Below, in pieces: positions 1-8,189 of a stretch of DNA of 32,554 nt (positions are counted from its first letter, which is position 1; every line of letters starts with the position of its first letter). The position numbers and the translations under genes are program-made. Under the pieces are notes generated by a model. It was not told the origin of the DNA and searched no databases. It saw only the letters and a program-made list of their open reading frames with translations. This DNA is from an uncultured Granulosicoccaceae bacterium. Lineage in GTDB: Bacteria > Pseudomonadota > Gammaproteobacteria > Granulosicoccales > Granulosicoccaceae. The stretch lies in contig CALHNS010000052.1 in assembly GCA_938035125.1 (NCBI GenBank), positions 1 to 32,554 on the forward strand, read 5' to 3'.

Positions 1-1323
1 AGGCCGCCCAATACAATCATAAACCAACCCAGCATCAGTAATCACCTTAGGATCATACAAATTACGTCCATCGATCACAATGCCACTAGACACCTGCTTC
101 TTAATAGTTTCAAAATCCGGGCTGCGGAATTCTAACCACTCAGTGCAGATCAACAACGCATCAGTACCATTCAGAGCGTCCATAGAGGTGCCCACAAGCT
201 CGATACGATCTTCATCGGGGTAGAAGTGACGCATCTCTTTCATCGCTACTGGGTCGTAGGCGCGAACGGTGCCACCAGCTTCTAAAATGGCTTCGATCAA
301 CACACGGCTTGCCGCTTCTCGTAGGTCATCGGTATTGGGTTTAAACGATAAGCCCCATACTGCGAATTTTTTACCTTTAATGTCGCCCTTGAAGTGCTTC
401 ATGAGCTTTTCAAACAATACGTGCTTCTGGCGATCGTTTACATCGTCAACGGCTTGCAGAAGCTGTGCTTCGTATTCCACATCGCGAGCTGTTGCGATCA
501 GTGCTTTAACGTCTTTAGGAAAACACGAACCGCCGTAACCGCAACCTGGATAGATAAAGTGGTAACCAATACGAGGGTCTGAACCGATACCCATGCGAAC
601 GTCTTCAATATCAGCGCCTAAGCGATCGGCAATGTTTGACAACTCGTTCATGAAACTGATTTTGGTGGCAAGTAGCGAGTTCGCTGCGTACTTGGTTAAT
701 TCAGATGAACGGCGGCTCATGAATACAAGGCTGTTCGGTCGATTACGAATGAAGGGGCCGTACATCTCGTTCATCACTTCTTTCGAATGCTCATCATCGG
801 TACCCACAACGATACGATCAGGCTTTCTAAAATCGGCGATGGCCGCACCTTCTTTCAAGAATTCAGGGTTAGACACAACGGAGTAAGTTACGTCTGATTT
901 ACGCTTCTCTAGCTCTTCGGTCAAACGAGCTTCAACGCGATCACCGGTTCCCACGGGTACGGTTGATTTTGTGATGACCACTTTATGCTCAGTCATGCGG
1001 CTACCGATGGTGCGTGCCACAGCTTCTACGTATTGCATGTCAGCTGAACCGTCTTCATCGGGTGGTGTGCCTACAGCAATGAATTGAACCTCAGCGTGTG
1101 CAACGGCTTGGTCCATGTCGGTAGTGAAGTCTAGACGGCCAGCGGCAACGTTGTTTTTAATAACATCGTCTAAGCCAGGTTCGAAAATAGGCACTACGCC
1201 TTTTTTCAAGTTAGCCACTTTAGATTCATCAACGTCAACGCATAACACGTCATTACCCACATCAGCGAGCAACGAACCGGTTACTAGGCCAACGTAGCCC
1301 GAGCCATAAATCGTAATCTTCAT
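1..1323 (-). CDS. ugd: UDP-glucose 6-dehydrogenase, C-terminus cut by the window edge
   Basis: Oxidises UDP-glucose to UDP-glucuronate with two NAD+, supplying precursors for capsule, exopolysaccharide or modified LPS in the cytoplasm. My translation from ATG 1323 begins MKITIYGSGYVGLVTG, the Rossmann dinucleotide fold. The catalytic cysteine motif YPGCGYGGSCFPKD lies near residue 265 and a UDP-binding C-terminal domain follows. The frame stays open for all 441 codons to base 1 and ends in a YDCIGR-like motif typical of the family's last residues, so only a few residues are missing. An AGGAA ribosome site lies about 6 nt before the ATG. The gene points away from a 184-nt spacer that carries a perfect palindrome. 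No partner polysaccharide genes are visible, so the end product is unknown. Confidence 0.95.
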   Translation of the reverse strand, partial: MKITIYGSGYVGLVTGSLLADVGNDVLCVDVDESKVANLKKGVVPIFEPGLDDVIKNNVAAGRLDFTTDMDQAVAHAEVQFIAVGTPPDEDGSADMQYVEAVARTIGSRMTEHKVVITKSTVPVGTGDRVEARLTEELEKRKSDVTYSVVSNPEFLKEGAAIADFRKPDRIVVGTDDEHSKEVMNEMYGPFIRNRPNSLVFMSRRSSELTKYAANSLLATKISFMNELSNIADRLGADIEDVRMGIGSDPRIGYHFIYPGCGYGGSCFPKDVKALIATARDVEYEAQLLQAVDDVNDRQKHVLFEKLMKHFKGDIKGKKFAVWGLSFKPNTDDLREAASRVLIEAILEAGGTVRAYDPVAMKEMRHFYPDEDRIELVGTSMDALNGTDALLICTEWLEFRSPDFETIKKQVSSGIVIDGRNLYDPKVITDAGLVYDCIGRP

Positions 1324-1473
1324 GTAAATTCCTAAAAAATAAAAACTGTTTACAGCCTTGGCGTCTTGCCAAAGCTTACATCCATTAACACAAGCGGTTT
1401 GCTTGCTCGAATAACCGGAGTATAGGTGCCACGATCATTCGTGACATTCATTCCCCTCATTAGCTTGCGTCAA

Positions 1474-1487
1474 TGAACAATTGTTCA
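1474..1487. promoter_or_regulatory. 14-bp perfect palindrome upstream of ugd (candidate operator)
   Basis: TGAACAATTGTTCA is a perfect dyad in the 184-nt spacer between mnmD and ugd. It lies about 50 nt upstream of a possible minus-strand -10 hexamer TATACT (1420-1425), whose -35 is weak. The TGAAC-N4-GTTCA form resembles TetR-type operators in general. No regulator gene is adjacent, so both the protein and the role are inference. Confidence 0.4.
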
Positions 1488-1506
1488 CTTAGCGCTGGAT
1501 AAAACA

Positions 1507-2253
1507 TTAAAAACAGGCCATCAAGCACTCCCGTTTACCAGGAGGGCCAGGCCGGCGCGTTACTTTAAATCCCGCTGCTTGCATTGCTCGGCGAACCGAA
1601 CCTTTTGCGCAGTAAGTGGTTAATCGGCCGTTTGGCGCAAGGGTTTTACCCAATTTCGCCAAAATGTCGGCTGTCCAGCACTCAGGGTTACTATCGGGGC
1701 TAAACGCATCCAAATACACCGCATCAAAGCTTGTATCGATGCGCTCTGTGTTGTTATGCAATAACGTTTCCAAAGCAACAGTGATGTCGGTAGGAATGAT
1801 TTGCAATTGAAACTGTGAATTGAGTCGGGTTGGAGTGGTAAGCACGTTGGCCGTCATTTTTTCGTCAGTGATGCTTTTTTCAGCTTTAAGCTCTTCAACG
1901 GCGTTACAAAAAGCCAATACCAATTCATCAGGAAATGGCGCTAGCACTTTACGAATCACTTCAACACTTTGAAAGTCGTGCTCAATCCCTACATATTCCA
2001 CCGGCACACCATAGTGCGCAGCCTGTTGGGCTGTGAGTAGGGCGTTCACACCTAGGCCTAAGCCCACTTCCAGTATTCGTACAGGGGTAGGATGTTCATC
2101 ATGCTGGCAGGATCGCATGGCATCGAGCACACCGCCGCCTTCTAAATAAACATGGGTGGATTCGGTGATGGCGCCGTGGACGGAATGGTAGGTTTGACCG
2201 TACCGCTCAGAATGGAGCGTGTATGAGCCGTCAGCGGTGGAAAGCGGCTTGAT
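1507..2253 (-). CDS. mnmD: MnmD-type tRNA 5-methylaminomethyl-2-thiouridine methyltransferase, no canonical start
   Basis: SAM-dependent methyltransferase that makes the final methylation of the wobble uridine (nm5s2U to mnm5s2U) in tRNAs. Visible motifs are the SAM loop [26 protein letters not shown], and the C-terminal [17 protein letters not shown] and PGPPGKRE. The FAD oxidoreductase half of bifunctional MnmC is absent, so this is the stand-alone form. The first ordinary start is GTG 2130. However, family-like sequence continues upstream in the same frame ([25 protein letters not shown]) up to the TGA that ends the preceding gene (2257-2259). No ATG, GTG or TTG occurs in those 42 codons. 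I therefore place the start at the ATC codon 2253-2251, tentatively. Initiation at 2130 would lose a conserved N-terminal segment. Confidence 0.8.
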   Translation of the reverse strand: MKPLSTADGSYTLHSERYGQTYHSVHGAITESTHVYLEGGGVLDAMRSCQHDEHPTPVRILEVGLGLGVNALLTAQQAAHYGVPVEYVGIEHDFQSVEVIRKVLAPFPDELVLAFCNAVEELKAEKSITDEKMTANVLTTPTRLNSQFQLQIIPTDITVALETLLHNNTERIDTSFDAVYLDAFSPDSNPECWTADILAKLGKTLAPNGRLTTYCAKGSVRRAMQAAGFKVTRRPGPPGKRECLMACF

Positions 2254-2256
2254 GGT

Positions 2257-3255
2257 TCAGCAGTTCTCTAATTCAAGCTTTAACGCTTCGCACCGTTTTG
2301 CAAAGTCGCGGGTGCTTTCTGGCATGGGTACGCGCGCTTGGGCTACCCACTTTATTAAATCGCGGCCTGCCACAAGCGTTTGGTAGGCGTGTTCCATGAC
2401 GAAGATGCATTCTCGGCTGCACCCTTTAGAAGGGTTAGGTTTCAGCTGCTCTAAAGCTTCACCAGTGGCTACGAACCGTGGCCAAATGTGGAAAAAACAC
2501 GGATCGCTTTTCATGGTTTCTGATTCTTTTCTGGCGGCAGCTGCGAATGCGCTTACCTGTTGTTCCAGTTCAGCAAATTCAGATCGGGCGCCTAGGGTTT
2601 CCACCAGCAATTTAGCGATGTAATCGATGTTGGCCATGGTTTGAGAGATCTTGATGAATCGAGATTCAAAATATTTCTCAACGGGCAAGGTGAACACCCG
2701 AAAGGGTTCGCCCCACAGCTCATCTATTCCTTCTTCACCACTGTGGTGTTTGACCTGTTTACCAAGCTCTAAGGCCTCTTGAAAGCAGTCACCGCAGGAT
2801 TGCATCAGTTCGTTATCACGGCTGATTTTGACGCCTTGCTCTTCTAATTCTACGATTCTGGTGAAGAGGTCGGTGGCGCGGTTAAACAGTGCGCCTGCAA
2901 GCATGGCGGCATTGACCCGTTTCATGGCGGGGTCGTGTTGCGCCTCGTAGGCCATTCTGGCTTCGTCTAAGCGACGTCCGGGGGTGTTGATGCCAGGTTC
3001 TGTGTGGTGGAAAGCTCGGCGGGTTAGGGAATCTATTAGGCTTTTACGAGCGGCCCAGCTTTCATCAAATTGTTGGTAGTGGCGAACCCAATACCCATCG
3101 AAGTAGATGCAATCGATGCCATCGATGGTTTGGCGAGTGCCGTTAGGGGTGGCATCCACAGCCGCAACGGGCGGCAAGGCTTGCGCAGCCTGCATCCCTT
3201 TGGCGGGACGCTCATTCTTATTTTGGGTAACACTGGGTGCTTCGGCAATGGCCAT
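2257..3255 (-). CDS. Conserved hypothetical protein, helical, about 332 aa
   Basis: I do not recognise a functional family. After a Pro/Ala-rich N-terminus comes a compact aromatic motif (YFDGYWVRHY), then RRAFHHTEPGINTPGRRLDEAR, then long amphipathic helices with several cysteines (CGDC, PCFF, GCSREC). There is no signal peptide or membrane segment, so it is probably cytoplasmic. ATG 3255 is preferred over GTG 3261 because GGAAG sits 7 nt before it. The gene lies upstream of mnmD in the same reading frame, separated only by its own TGA codon, so the two are surely cotranscribed and may be translationally linked. Its TATAAT-type promoter candidate lies immediately upstream. Confidence 0.8.
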   Translation of the reverse strand: MAIAEAPSVTQNKNERPAKGMQAAQALPPVAAVDATPNGTRQTIDGIDCIYFDGYWVRHYQQFDESWAARKSLIDSLTRRAFHHTEPGINTPGRRLDEARMAYEAQHDPAMKRVNAAMLAGALFNRATDLFTRIVELEEQGVKISRDNELMQSCGDCFQEALELGKQVKHHSGEEGIDELWGEPFRVFTLPVEKYFESRFIKISQTMANIDYIAKLLVETLGARSEFAELEQQVSAFAAAARKESETMKSDPCFFHIWPRFVATGEALEQLKPNPSKGCSRECIFVMEHAYQTLVAGRDLIKWVAQARVPMPESTRDFAKRCEALKLELENC

Positions 3256-3286
3256 CCACACTCTTCCGAAACTTCAAGATGGGGCG

Positions 3287-3324
3287 ATTATAGCCATGTC
3301 AGGAGTGGTTTTTGTCATGACAAA
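3287..3324 (-). promoter_or_regulatory. Minus-strand promoter candidate with overlapping palindrome
   Basis: On the minus strand a perfect -10 hexamer TATAAT (plus-strand ATTATA, 3287-3292) lies 31 nt before the ATG at 3255. The expected -35 area is poor (ACAAAA) but abuts a perfect 14-bp palindrome, TTTGTCATGACAAA (3311-3324). That position suits an operator or activator site for the 2257-3255 gene and mnmD. The binding protein is unknown. Confidence 0.45.
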
Positions 3325-3388
3325 TGTTCACGCTGTTTACCCCGTCAAATAGGTGGTGCAAGGCCTTGATTTTGTTAGAGGCCTATGC

Positions 3389-3416
3389 TTGAGAATTTGG
3401 TCACATTTACTACTAT
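3389..3416 (+). promoter_or_regulatory. Possible promoter of the beta-propeller gene
   Basis: TTGAGA (3389-3394), a 16-nt spacer, then TACTAT (3411-3416) is a fair sigma-70 match. The leader to ATG 3540 would be about 115 nt. The rest of the 3256-3539 spacer holds an AGGCCT inverted repeat (3361 and 3379 regions) and a small hairpin (CTACT/AGTAG). Support is weak. Confidence 0.25.
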
Positions 3417-3539
3417 TGAGTAGCCTTTCCATAAGTGGGGCAGGTGATGAGGGGATGCTGTATCGTTTAAGGTTGATCTGCGTCACATGTTGCTGGCCAG
3501 TACTTAAAACTCCATAAACTCAACCTCTTGCGAACGTTA

Positions 3540-5792
3540 ATGAACATCAAATTCAAAACATTGTGGGCCGTTTTGATCGCGGTAACTTTGGCTGTTAGTG
3601 TCCTTTCGTCCACAGCGCTTGCTCAAGACAACGACGCAACTGAAAATGAGCAGACCGAATCTGAACCGACAAACCCTAGTGCAGAACCTGCCTCCACAGA
3701 TAGTGATTCAGCGGAAGAGTCTTCTGGCCCTGAAAACACCACACCAGGAAAATTAACTGTTGAACTCAGCGGCACGGCCACGGCCAACAACAGTACGCTT
3801 TTGCAAGTTACTCCTCGGGTATTTGACACAGGCTTAATTGAGATTGGTCAATCGGTGACAGAAACCGTCACCATAAAACACACTGGCGGCCCTGATACCG
3901 CATCTATTCAAATCAATGAAGCATCACTATTCGGGGCGAACCCCAATGAGTATCAAGTGAACTTCAACGGCTTTCAAACATTATTCCCAGGCGATGAAGT
4001 GTCGGTGGAGGTTGTGTTCACGCCAACATCAGCGGGCACCAAGGGCGCAGGCCTTCGCTTAGCCATTGAAGGGTTAACGTCACCGGTTGTCATGATGTTT
4101 CAAGGTAAGTCGCGTTTTCCACTAACCAGCGAATTGGAAATCGATGATACGAATGTGGGTTTCGGGCAGTCGTTAGCAGGTGATGCTGCGGTTCGAACCT
4201 TAACGTTAACCAACACCGGTGAACCCTCAGCACCGCCAGTGTTCATCAGTTCGTTCGCCATCAGTGGGCAAAATGCGGGTAACTTTTCATCTGACTTTAC
4301 TCAAACCACGTTGTTGCCTGGCGAAACCTTGGATGTAAAAGTTACTTTCAATACGCAAGGCACGGGCTTTAGCCAAGCAGACATTCGCGTTGAACACGAT
4401 GGTAACAACGAAACGATAGAGGTCAGTGTGCAAGGCACAAAGGTTGCGCCTGGCGTTGTGGCGGTGGAATTCACCACATCGAAACTCAAAGGTGCGCAAG
4501 TGAATCGCGGCACATCCGCCCAGTTCGGCCCCGACGGTAAGTTATATGTAACCGAAATCACAGGCCTTATAAAAATTTATAACGTAACGCGTAACGGCAA
4601 AAACAACTACACGGCTACCTTGGATGGGCAAATTGTTTCGGTGCAAAAAACACCGAATCATAACGATGATGGAACGCCTGCTAATTTAGGTGATCAGAGA
4701 TTGGTTACCGGCATCTTAGTGGTAGGAACCGCGGCTAATCCGATCATCTATGTCACCTCAAGCGATCCGCGACAAGCCGCTGGGCCGTCGGGCACAGATT
4801 CGGGGCTGGATACTAATTCTGGCATTGTGCATCGATTAACGAAAAACGGTAACACGTGGATTAAAAAAGATTTAGTGCGCGGTTTACCACGCTCTGAAGA
4901 GAACCACATTCCCAATGGTTTAGCGATTAAAGGCAATAAGTTGTATGTGGTTACAGGCGGGCACACCAACCAAGGGGCACCGTCGAATAACTTTGCGTTT
5001 CTACCTGAGTATGCATTAAGTGGTGCTGTGCTTGAAATTGATTTAGGTGCCATAGGCAACAACACCTACGATTTACCCACATTAGATGATGAAGATAGAA
5101 ATGGGGTGAACGATCAAAACGATCCGTTCGGTGGTAACAACGGAAAGAATCAAGCAAAGCTTGTGGCTAATGGGCCTGTGCAAGTGTACGCATCGGGTTA
5201 TCGCAACGCATACGATTTAGTGTTAGCACAAAGCGGCAAACTGTACACCTTCGATAACGGCCCCAATGTGCCGTGGGGTGGCGTGCCTATTGGTAACTGC
5301 AGTAATCAAGTGTCAGAAGGCGGTGATTTTATGCCCGACCAATTGCACTTGGTTAACAAAGGCTCTTACGGTGGTCATCCAAACCCCACACGTGGAAGTA
5401 AAGACAACACGTTTAATGACAGTAACCCGCAATCACCCATTGAAGGTGCGGCAATGCCCAGTAATTGTAATTACCAAGCAGCTGGCAAAGGTGATGGCTC
5501 CTTAACAACCATTGGCGGATCATCGAACGGCATGACGGAATACACCGCATCTAACTTTTTAGGGCAGATGCAAGGTGATTTGGTGGTGGCATCGTTTAAT
5601 AAAAAAATTACTCGTTTGGAATTAACCGCAAACGGTAATGGCGTTAAAGGCAAACAAACGTTATTGAACGGTTTTGGCACCGCTCCTTTGGATATTACAG
5701 CGCAAGGGGATAACGATGTATTCCCCGGCACCATGTGGATAATCGATAACTTGGATACCGAAATTTCGATTATGGAGCCTGCAGACTATTAA
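3540..5792 (+). CDS. Secreted choice-of-anchor-D / beta-propeller protein
   Basis: An exported protein of 750 aa. ATG 3540 is preferred to the upstream TTG 3528 because it gives a normal Sec signal peptide (MNIKFK, hydrophobic core, cleavage after STALA). A Glu/Ser/Thr/Pro-rich low-complexity linker follows (to about residue 75). Two Ig-like modules come next (roughly 85-195 and 200-305) with the pattern FDTGLIEIGQSVTETVTIKHTG and FTPTSAGTKGA, as in ASPM-SPD-2-Hydin/choice-of-anchor-D domains. The remainder (about 310-750) resembles a six-bladed glucose/sorbosone-dehydrogenase-like propeller (FGPDGKLYVTE, NGLAIKGNKLYVVTGG, ASGYRNAYDL). I see no quinone ligand set I can vouch for, so the enzyme activity is open. 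A binding or cell-surface role is equally possible. The glycosylase gene starts 15 nt downstream. Confidence 0.8.
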   Translation: MNIKFKTLWAVLIAVTLAVSVLSSTALAQDNDATENEQTESEPTNPSAEPASTDSDSAEESSGPENTTPGKLTVELSGTATANNSTLLQVTPRVFDTGLIEIGQSVTETVTIKHTGGPDTASIQINEASLFGANPNEYQVNFNGFQTLFPGDEVSVEVVFTPTSAGTKGAGLRLAIEGLTSPVVMMFQGKSRFPLTSELEIDDTNVGFGQSLAGDAAVRTLTLTNTGEPSAPPVFISSFAISGQNAGNFSSDFTQTTLLPGETLDVKVTFNTQGTGFSQADIRVEHDGNNETIEVSVQGTKVAPGVVAVEFTTSKLKGAQVNRGTSAQFGPDGKLYVTEITGLIKIYNVTRNGKNNYTATLDGQIVSVQKTPNHNDDGTPANLGDQRLVTGILVVGTAANPIIYVTSSDPRQAAGPSGTDSGLDTNSGIVHRLTKNGNTWIKKDLVRGLPRSEENHIPNGLAIKGNKLYVVTGGHTNQGAPSNNFAFLPEYALSGAVLEIDLGAIGNNTYDLPTLDDEDRNGVNDQNDPFGGNNGKNQAKLVANGPVQVYASGYRNAYDLVLAQSGKLYTFDNGPNVPWGGVPIGNCSNQVSEGGDFMPDQLHLVNKGSYGGHPNPTRGSKDNTFNDSNPQSPIEGAAMPSNCNYQAAGKGDGSLTTIGGSSNGMTEYTASNFLGQMQGDLVVASFNKKITRLELTANGNGVKGKQTLLNGFGTAPLDITAQGDNDVFPGTMWIIDNLDTEISIMEPADY

Positions 5793-5807
5793 CGGCTAGC
5801 GAAGGAC

Positions 5808-6464
5808 ATGGCCCTTCAATACAAACCCAATACAGCCTGCCAATATTTAAAACGCCATGACCCTGTTATGGCGGATTTAATCATGCGAGTGGGCGCTTTT
5901 CGTATCGAAACTGAATTTGAACTTAGCCCTTTTGAAGCCCTGCTACGTGCCATTATTTACCAACAGCTAACGGGGAAAGCCGCAGGTAGTATTCATACGC
6001 GTTTTATCGCTTTATTTCGTGGTGCGGTAACGCCTAGAAAAATACGCAATAAGGACGATGAAACACTACTCAGTGCTGGCTTATCTCGTAATAAACTATT
6101 AGCCATTCAAGATTTAGCCGCCAAAGCATTGGATGGCACCGTGCCCAGTATGGATGAGCTTCAAACGCTTAGTGATGATGACATCGTGGAGCGCTTAAGT
6201 TCGGTTAGAGGGATTGGCCGATGGACGGTGGAAATGATGCTAATTTTTAAACTTGGGCGCCCAGATGTTTTACCTGTGGCTGATTTAGGTGTGCGTAAGG
6301 GGTATCAAATGGCCTACAACACGCCTGACTTACCAAATGCTGTTGAATTAAAGGATGCTGGCAACGCATGGTCGCCTTATCGTTCGGTGGCCAGTTGGTA
6401 TTTATGGCGGGCAACCGATACGGTGGATTGGGCAGCCAACCCGTCGATTGTGGTTAAGCGTTAA
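5808..6464 (+). CDS. DNA-3-methyladenine glycosylase II family protein (AlkA-like)
   Basis: Base-excision repair glycosylase of the HhH-GPD superfamily, removing alkylated purines such as 3-methyladenine from DNA. Evidence: YQQLTGKAAGSI (about 51-62), the helix-hairpin-helix SSVRGIGRWTVEMM (131-144), and the catalytic aspartate D159 in LPVADLGVRKGY. At 218 aa it is the short form that lacks the N-terminal domain of E. coli AlkA (282 aa). AAGGA lies only 1 nt before the ATG, an unusually close spacing. The gene may be coupled to the upstream secreted-protein gene (15-nt gap), although their functions look unrelated. No adaptive-response (Ada-type) neighbour is visible. Confidence 0.88.
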   Translation: MALQYKPNTACQYLKRHDPVMADLIMRVGAFRIETEFELSPFEALLRAIIYQQLTGKAAGSIHTRFIALFRGAVTPRKIRNKDDETLLSAGLSRNKLLAIQDLAAKALDGTVPSMDELQTLSDDDIVERLSSVRGIGRWTVEMMLIFKLGRPDVLPVADLGVRKGYQMAYNTPDLPNAVELKDAGNAWSPYRSVASWYLWRATDTVDWAANPSIVVKR

Positions 6465-6512
6465 GGTTTTTTAGTTATCGTGTCTGATCAATCAAAAGAT
6501 TCCCGTACTTAA

Positions 6513-7235
6513 TTGAACACAAACTTCATAGATGCTCCGCCCGCTAAAACCGAATTTTGGCGCGGTGTTCGCGCCACCATTCCTATGATCGTGGGCGCTA
6601 TTCCGTTTGGCATATTGTTTGGGGCGCTGGCTATAAACGCAGGCTTATCGGTGTGGGCAACATTGGGTTTTAGTTTGCTGGTGTACGCAGGCTCGGCGCA
6701 GTTTGTAGCCGCAGGGCTTTTGGCAACCGGCGCAGGCATCGGCGTGATTGTGCTCACCACGTTTTTTGTTAACTTACGTCATGCTTTATATGCGGTGTCC
6801 GTGGGGCCTTATTTAAAACACTTACCGCAGCGTTGGTTGGTGCCCTTAGGGTTTTGGTTAACCGATGAAACGTTCGCAGCGGTAGTTTCAAGATTTCGAG
6901 AATCGGAAAAAGAAGAAGGGAGGGGGCCAAATAAACATTGGTTTCAGCTGGGTTCGTCTTTAGCCATGTATTCCAACTGGCAAGTGTGCACGGTGTTGGG
7001 GGTGGTGGCAGGTGCTCAGTTTGAGCAAATGGGACAATGGGGGCTAGAATTTGCCATTATCGTTACGTTCATTGGCATCGTTGTGCCTTTGATAACGCGC
7101 ATGCCTATGTTGGTGTGTGCACTAGTGGCTGGCTCGTTTGCGTTACTGTTTCGAGACATCCCGCATCAGCTAGGTTTAATTGTGGCATCGGTATTAGGAA
7201 TTGCCGCAGGTTTTTTATGTGAGCGAAAATCGTAA
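6513..7235 (+). CDS. azlC: AzlC family branched-chain amino-acid exporter, large subunit
   Basis: Integral inner-membrane subunit of the AzlCD/YgaZH two-component exporter for branched-chain amino acids and analogues. The N-terminal signature [19 protein letters not shown] and the segments [24 protein letters not shown] and FWLTDETFA are typical. About 6-7 hydrophobic segments fill 240 aa, the usual length. The start must be TTG 6513: an in-frame TAA sits directly before it, and the next ATG (codon 25) would delete the conserved N-terminus. No clear ribosome site is seen. The stop overlaps the start of azlD (TAATG). Confidence 0.92.
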   Translation: MNTNFIDAPPAKTEFWRGVRATIPMIVGAIPFGILFGALAINAGLSVWATLGFSLLVYAGSAQFVAAGLLATGAGIGVIVLTTFFVNLRHALYAVSVGPYLKHLPQRWLVPLGFWLTDETFAAVVSRFRESEKEEGRGPNKHWFQLGSSLAMYSNWQVCTVLGVVAGAQFEQMGQWGLEFAIIVTFIGIVVPLITRMPMLVCALVAGSFALLFRDIPHQLGLIVASVLGIAAGFLCERKS

Positions 7236-7567
7236 TGTCGGGTTTTAATGAGGCCCTATTAATAGCGGGCATGTTCATCGTTACCTTTGGGGTGCGCTAC
7301 ATTCCACTGCTGCTCAGCGGGCGCGTTGTTTTTCCAGCAGCTCTAGAACGTGCGCTACGCTTTGTTCCCGTAGCGGTGCTAACCGCTTTAATCATGCCAA
7401 TGATTTTATTGCCCGCGGGGCAGTGGCAGGTATCCATTAACAACCCCTACCTTGTGGCAAGCCTTGTAGCAGTTGCGGTTGCCGCTTGGCGTAAGAACTT
7501 ATTGCTAACGATTGTGGTTGGATTGGTGGTGTTTTTTATCTTATTCGGCTGGGGCCTCAGCCGGTAG
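7235..7567 (+). CDS. azlD: AzlD family branched-chain amino-acid exporter, small subunit
   Basis: Small membrane partner of AzlC. The 110-aa protein has three to four hydrophobic segments and the family pattern TFGVRYIPLLL near residues 18-28, then FPAALERALRFVPVAVLTAL. Its ATG overlaps the last base of azlC (TAATG), so translation is probably coupled. Its last nine codons lie antisense to the end of the lipoprotein gene on the other strand (7541-7567), and a strong stem-loop sits in that shared stretch. Confidence 0.92.
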   Translation: MSGFNEALLIAGMFIVTFGVRYIPLLLSGRVVFPAALERALRFVPVAVLTALIMPMILLPAGQWQVSINNPYLVASLVAVAVAAWRKNLLLTIVVGLVVFFILFGWGLSR

Positions 7568-8143
7568 ATCGCCAAATATATTAATGGTGGTTAAGGGTAG
7601 CTGTGGGGTTTCTGTATCGAATTGGCTGGTGGCACTGCTACGGCTAAGCACCACAGGCTCATCAATCGTTACGAAATATTGCCCACTGGCGTTTTGCGTC
7701 ACATTAGCAAAGCCAGCACTTTGCGAGCTTGCGAACGTTGCGATTCCGCTGGTGGGGTCGGCTAAACCTACCGTCAGTGTTAAGTGCATAACCGGTACGT
7801 TGTTCACCGTGTCTCGATCAAAGTTAGCTTGATCGGTTATTGAGTAGGTACCTGCTTCGGTATCGCTAAGCGTTATTTCAAGTAAGGCCCCGGTGTACAA
7901 GCCTTGCTCCACCGAACCGCGATCGTTGATGCGCAGATAAATTTGCCCGGCATCATCAATGGTTTGAAAGTTCGTTTCGGCTTGGTAAGTAAAGGTGCCA
8001 AACGTCCATTGGTTATCAGAGACTGTGGGTTCGAATTCACTGGGGGCCGAGGATCCGCCGCTACACGCACTTAACAACAGGCCCAGCGATGCTGCTGCCA
8101 ACCAATGGCGTGCGTAAGAGAATGACAACGTGGGTTTGTTCAT
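7541..8143 (-). CDS. Putative lipoprotein of unknown function
   Basis: Not recognised beyond its export signal. Residues 1-27 form a lipoprotein signal peptide ending in a lipobox (LLLSAC, cysteine 27), followed by a Gly/Ser linker. The mature part is about 170 aa with Thr/Asp-rich beta-like sequence (TFGTFTYQAET, GQIYLRIND, TYSITDQANF). Aspartate is not at +2 after the cysteine (SGG), so outer-membrane sorting is expected under the E. coli rule. The gene is last in the long minus-strand run, 46 nt after the phosphatidyltransferase gene. Its final 27 nt overlap azlD on the opposite strand. Confidence 0.78.
   Translation of the reverse strand: MNKPTLSFSYARHWLAAASLGLLLSACSGGSSAPSEFEPTVSDNQWTFGTFTYQAETNFQTIDDAGQIYLRINDRGSVEQGLYTGALLEITLSDTEAGTYSITDQANFDRDTVNNVPVMHLTLTVGLADPTSGIATFASSQSAGFANVTQNASGQYFVTIDEPVVLSRSSATSQFDTETPQLPLTTINIFGDLPAEAPAE
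7546..7563. other. Stem-loop at the azlD/lipoprotein convergent junction
   Basis: CGGCTG and CAGCCG form a perfect 6-bp stem around a 6-nt loop (GGGCCT). Neither strand has a following U-tract, so it is not a classical intrinsic terminator. It lies inside both coding regions, where it could pause or end transcription from either side. Function is inferred from position only. Confidence 0.4.
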
Positions 8144-8189
8144 AACGTTTAGCGTTCCGAAAGTAAGTTACTTTGCGCGATTTAGCCTG

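Noticed and set aside
1330..1375. Hairpin TTGGC/GCCAA with a nearby T-run as an attenuator in the ugd leader
   Set aside because: The stem is only 5 bp and the T-rich stretch is separated from it, so the evidence does not rise above chance.
2257..2259. TGA as a selenocysteine codon joining the upstream gene and mnmD
   Set aside because: No convincing SECIS-like hairpin follows the TGA, and neither family is known to carry selenocysteine. Read-through is kept only as one option.
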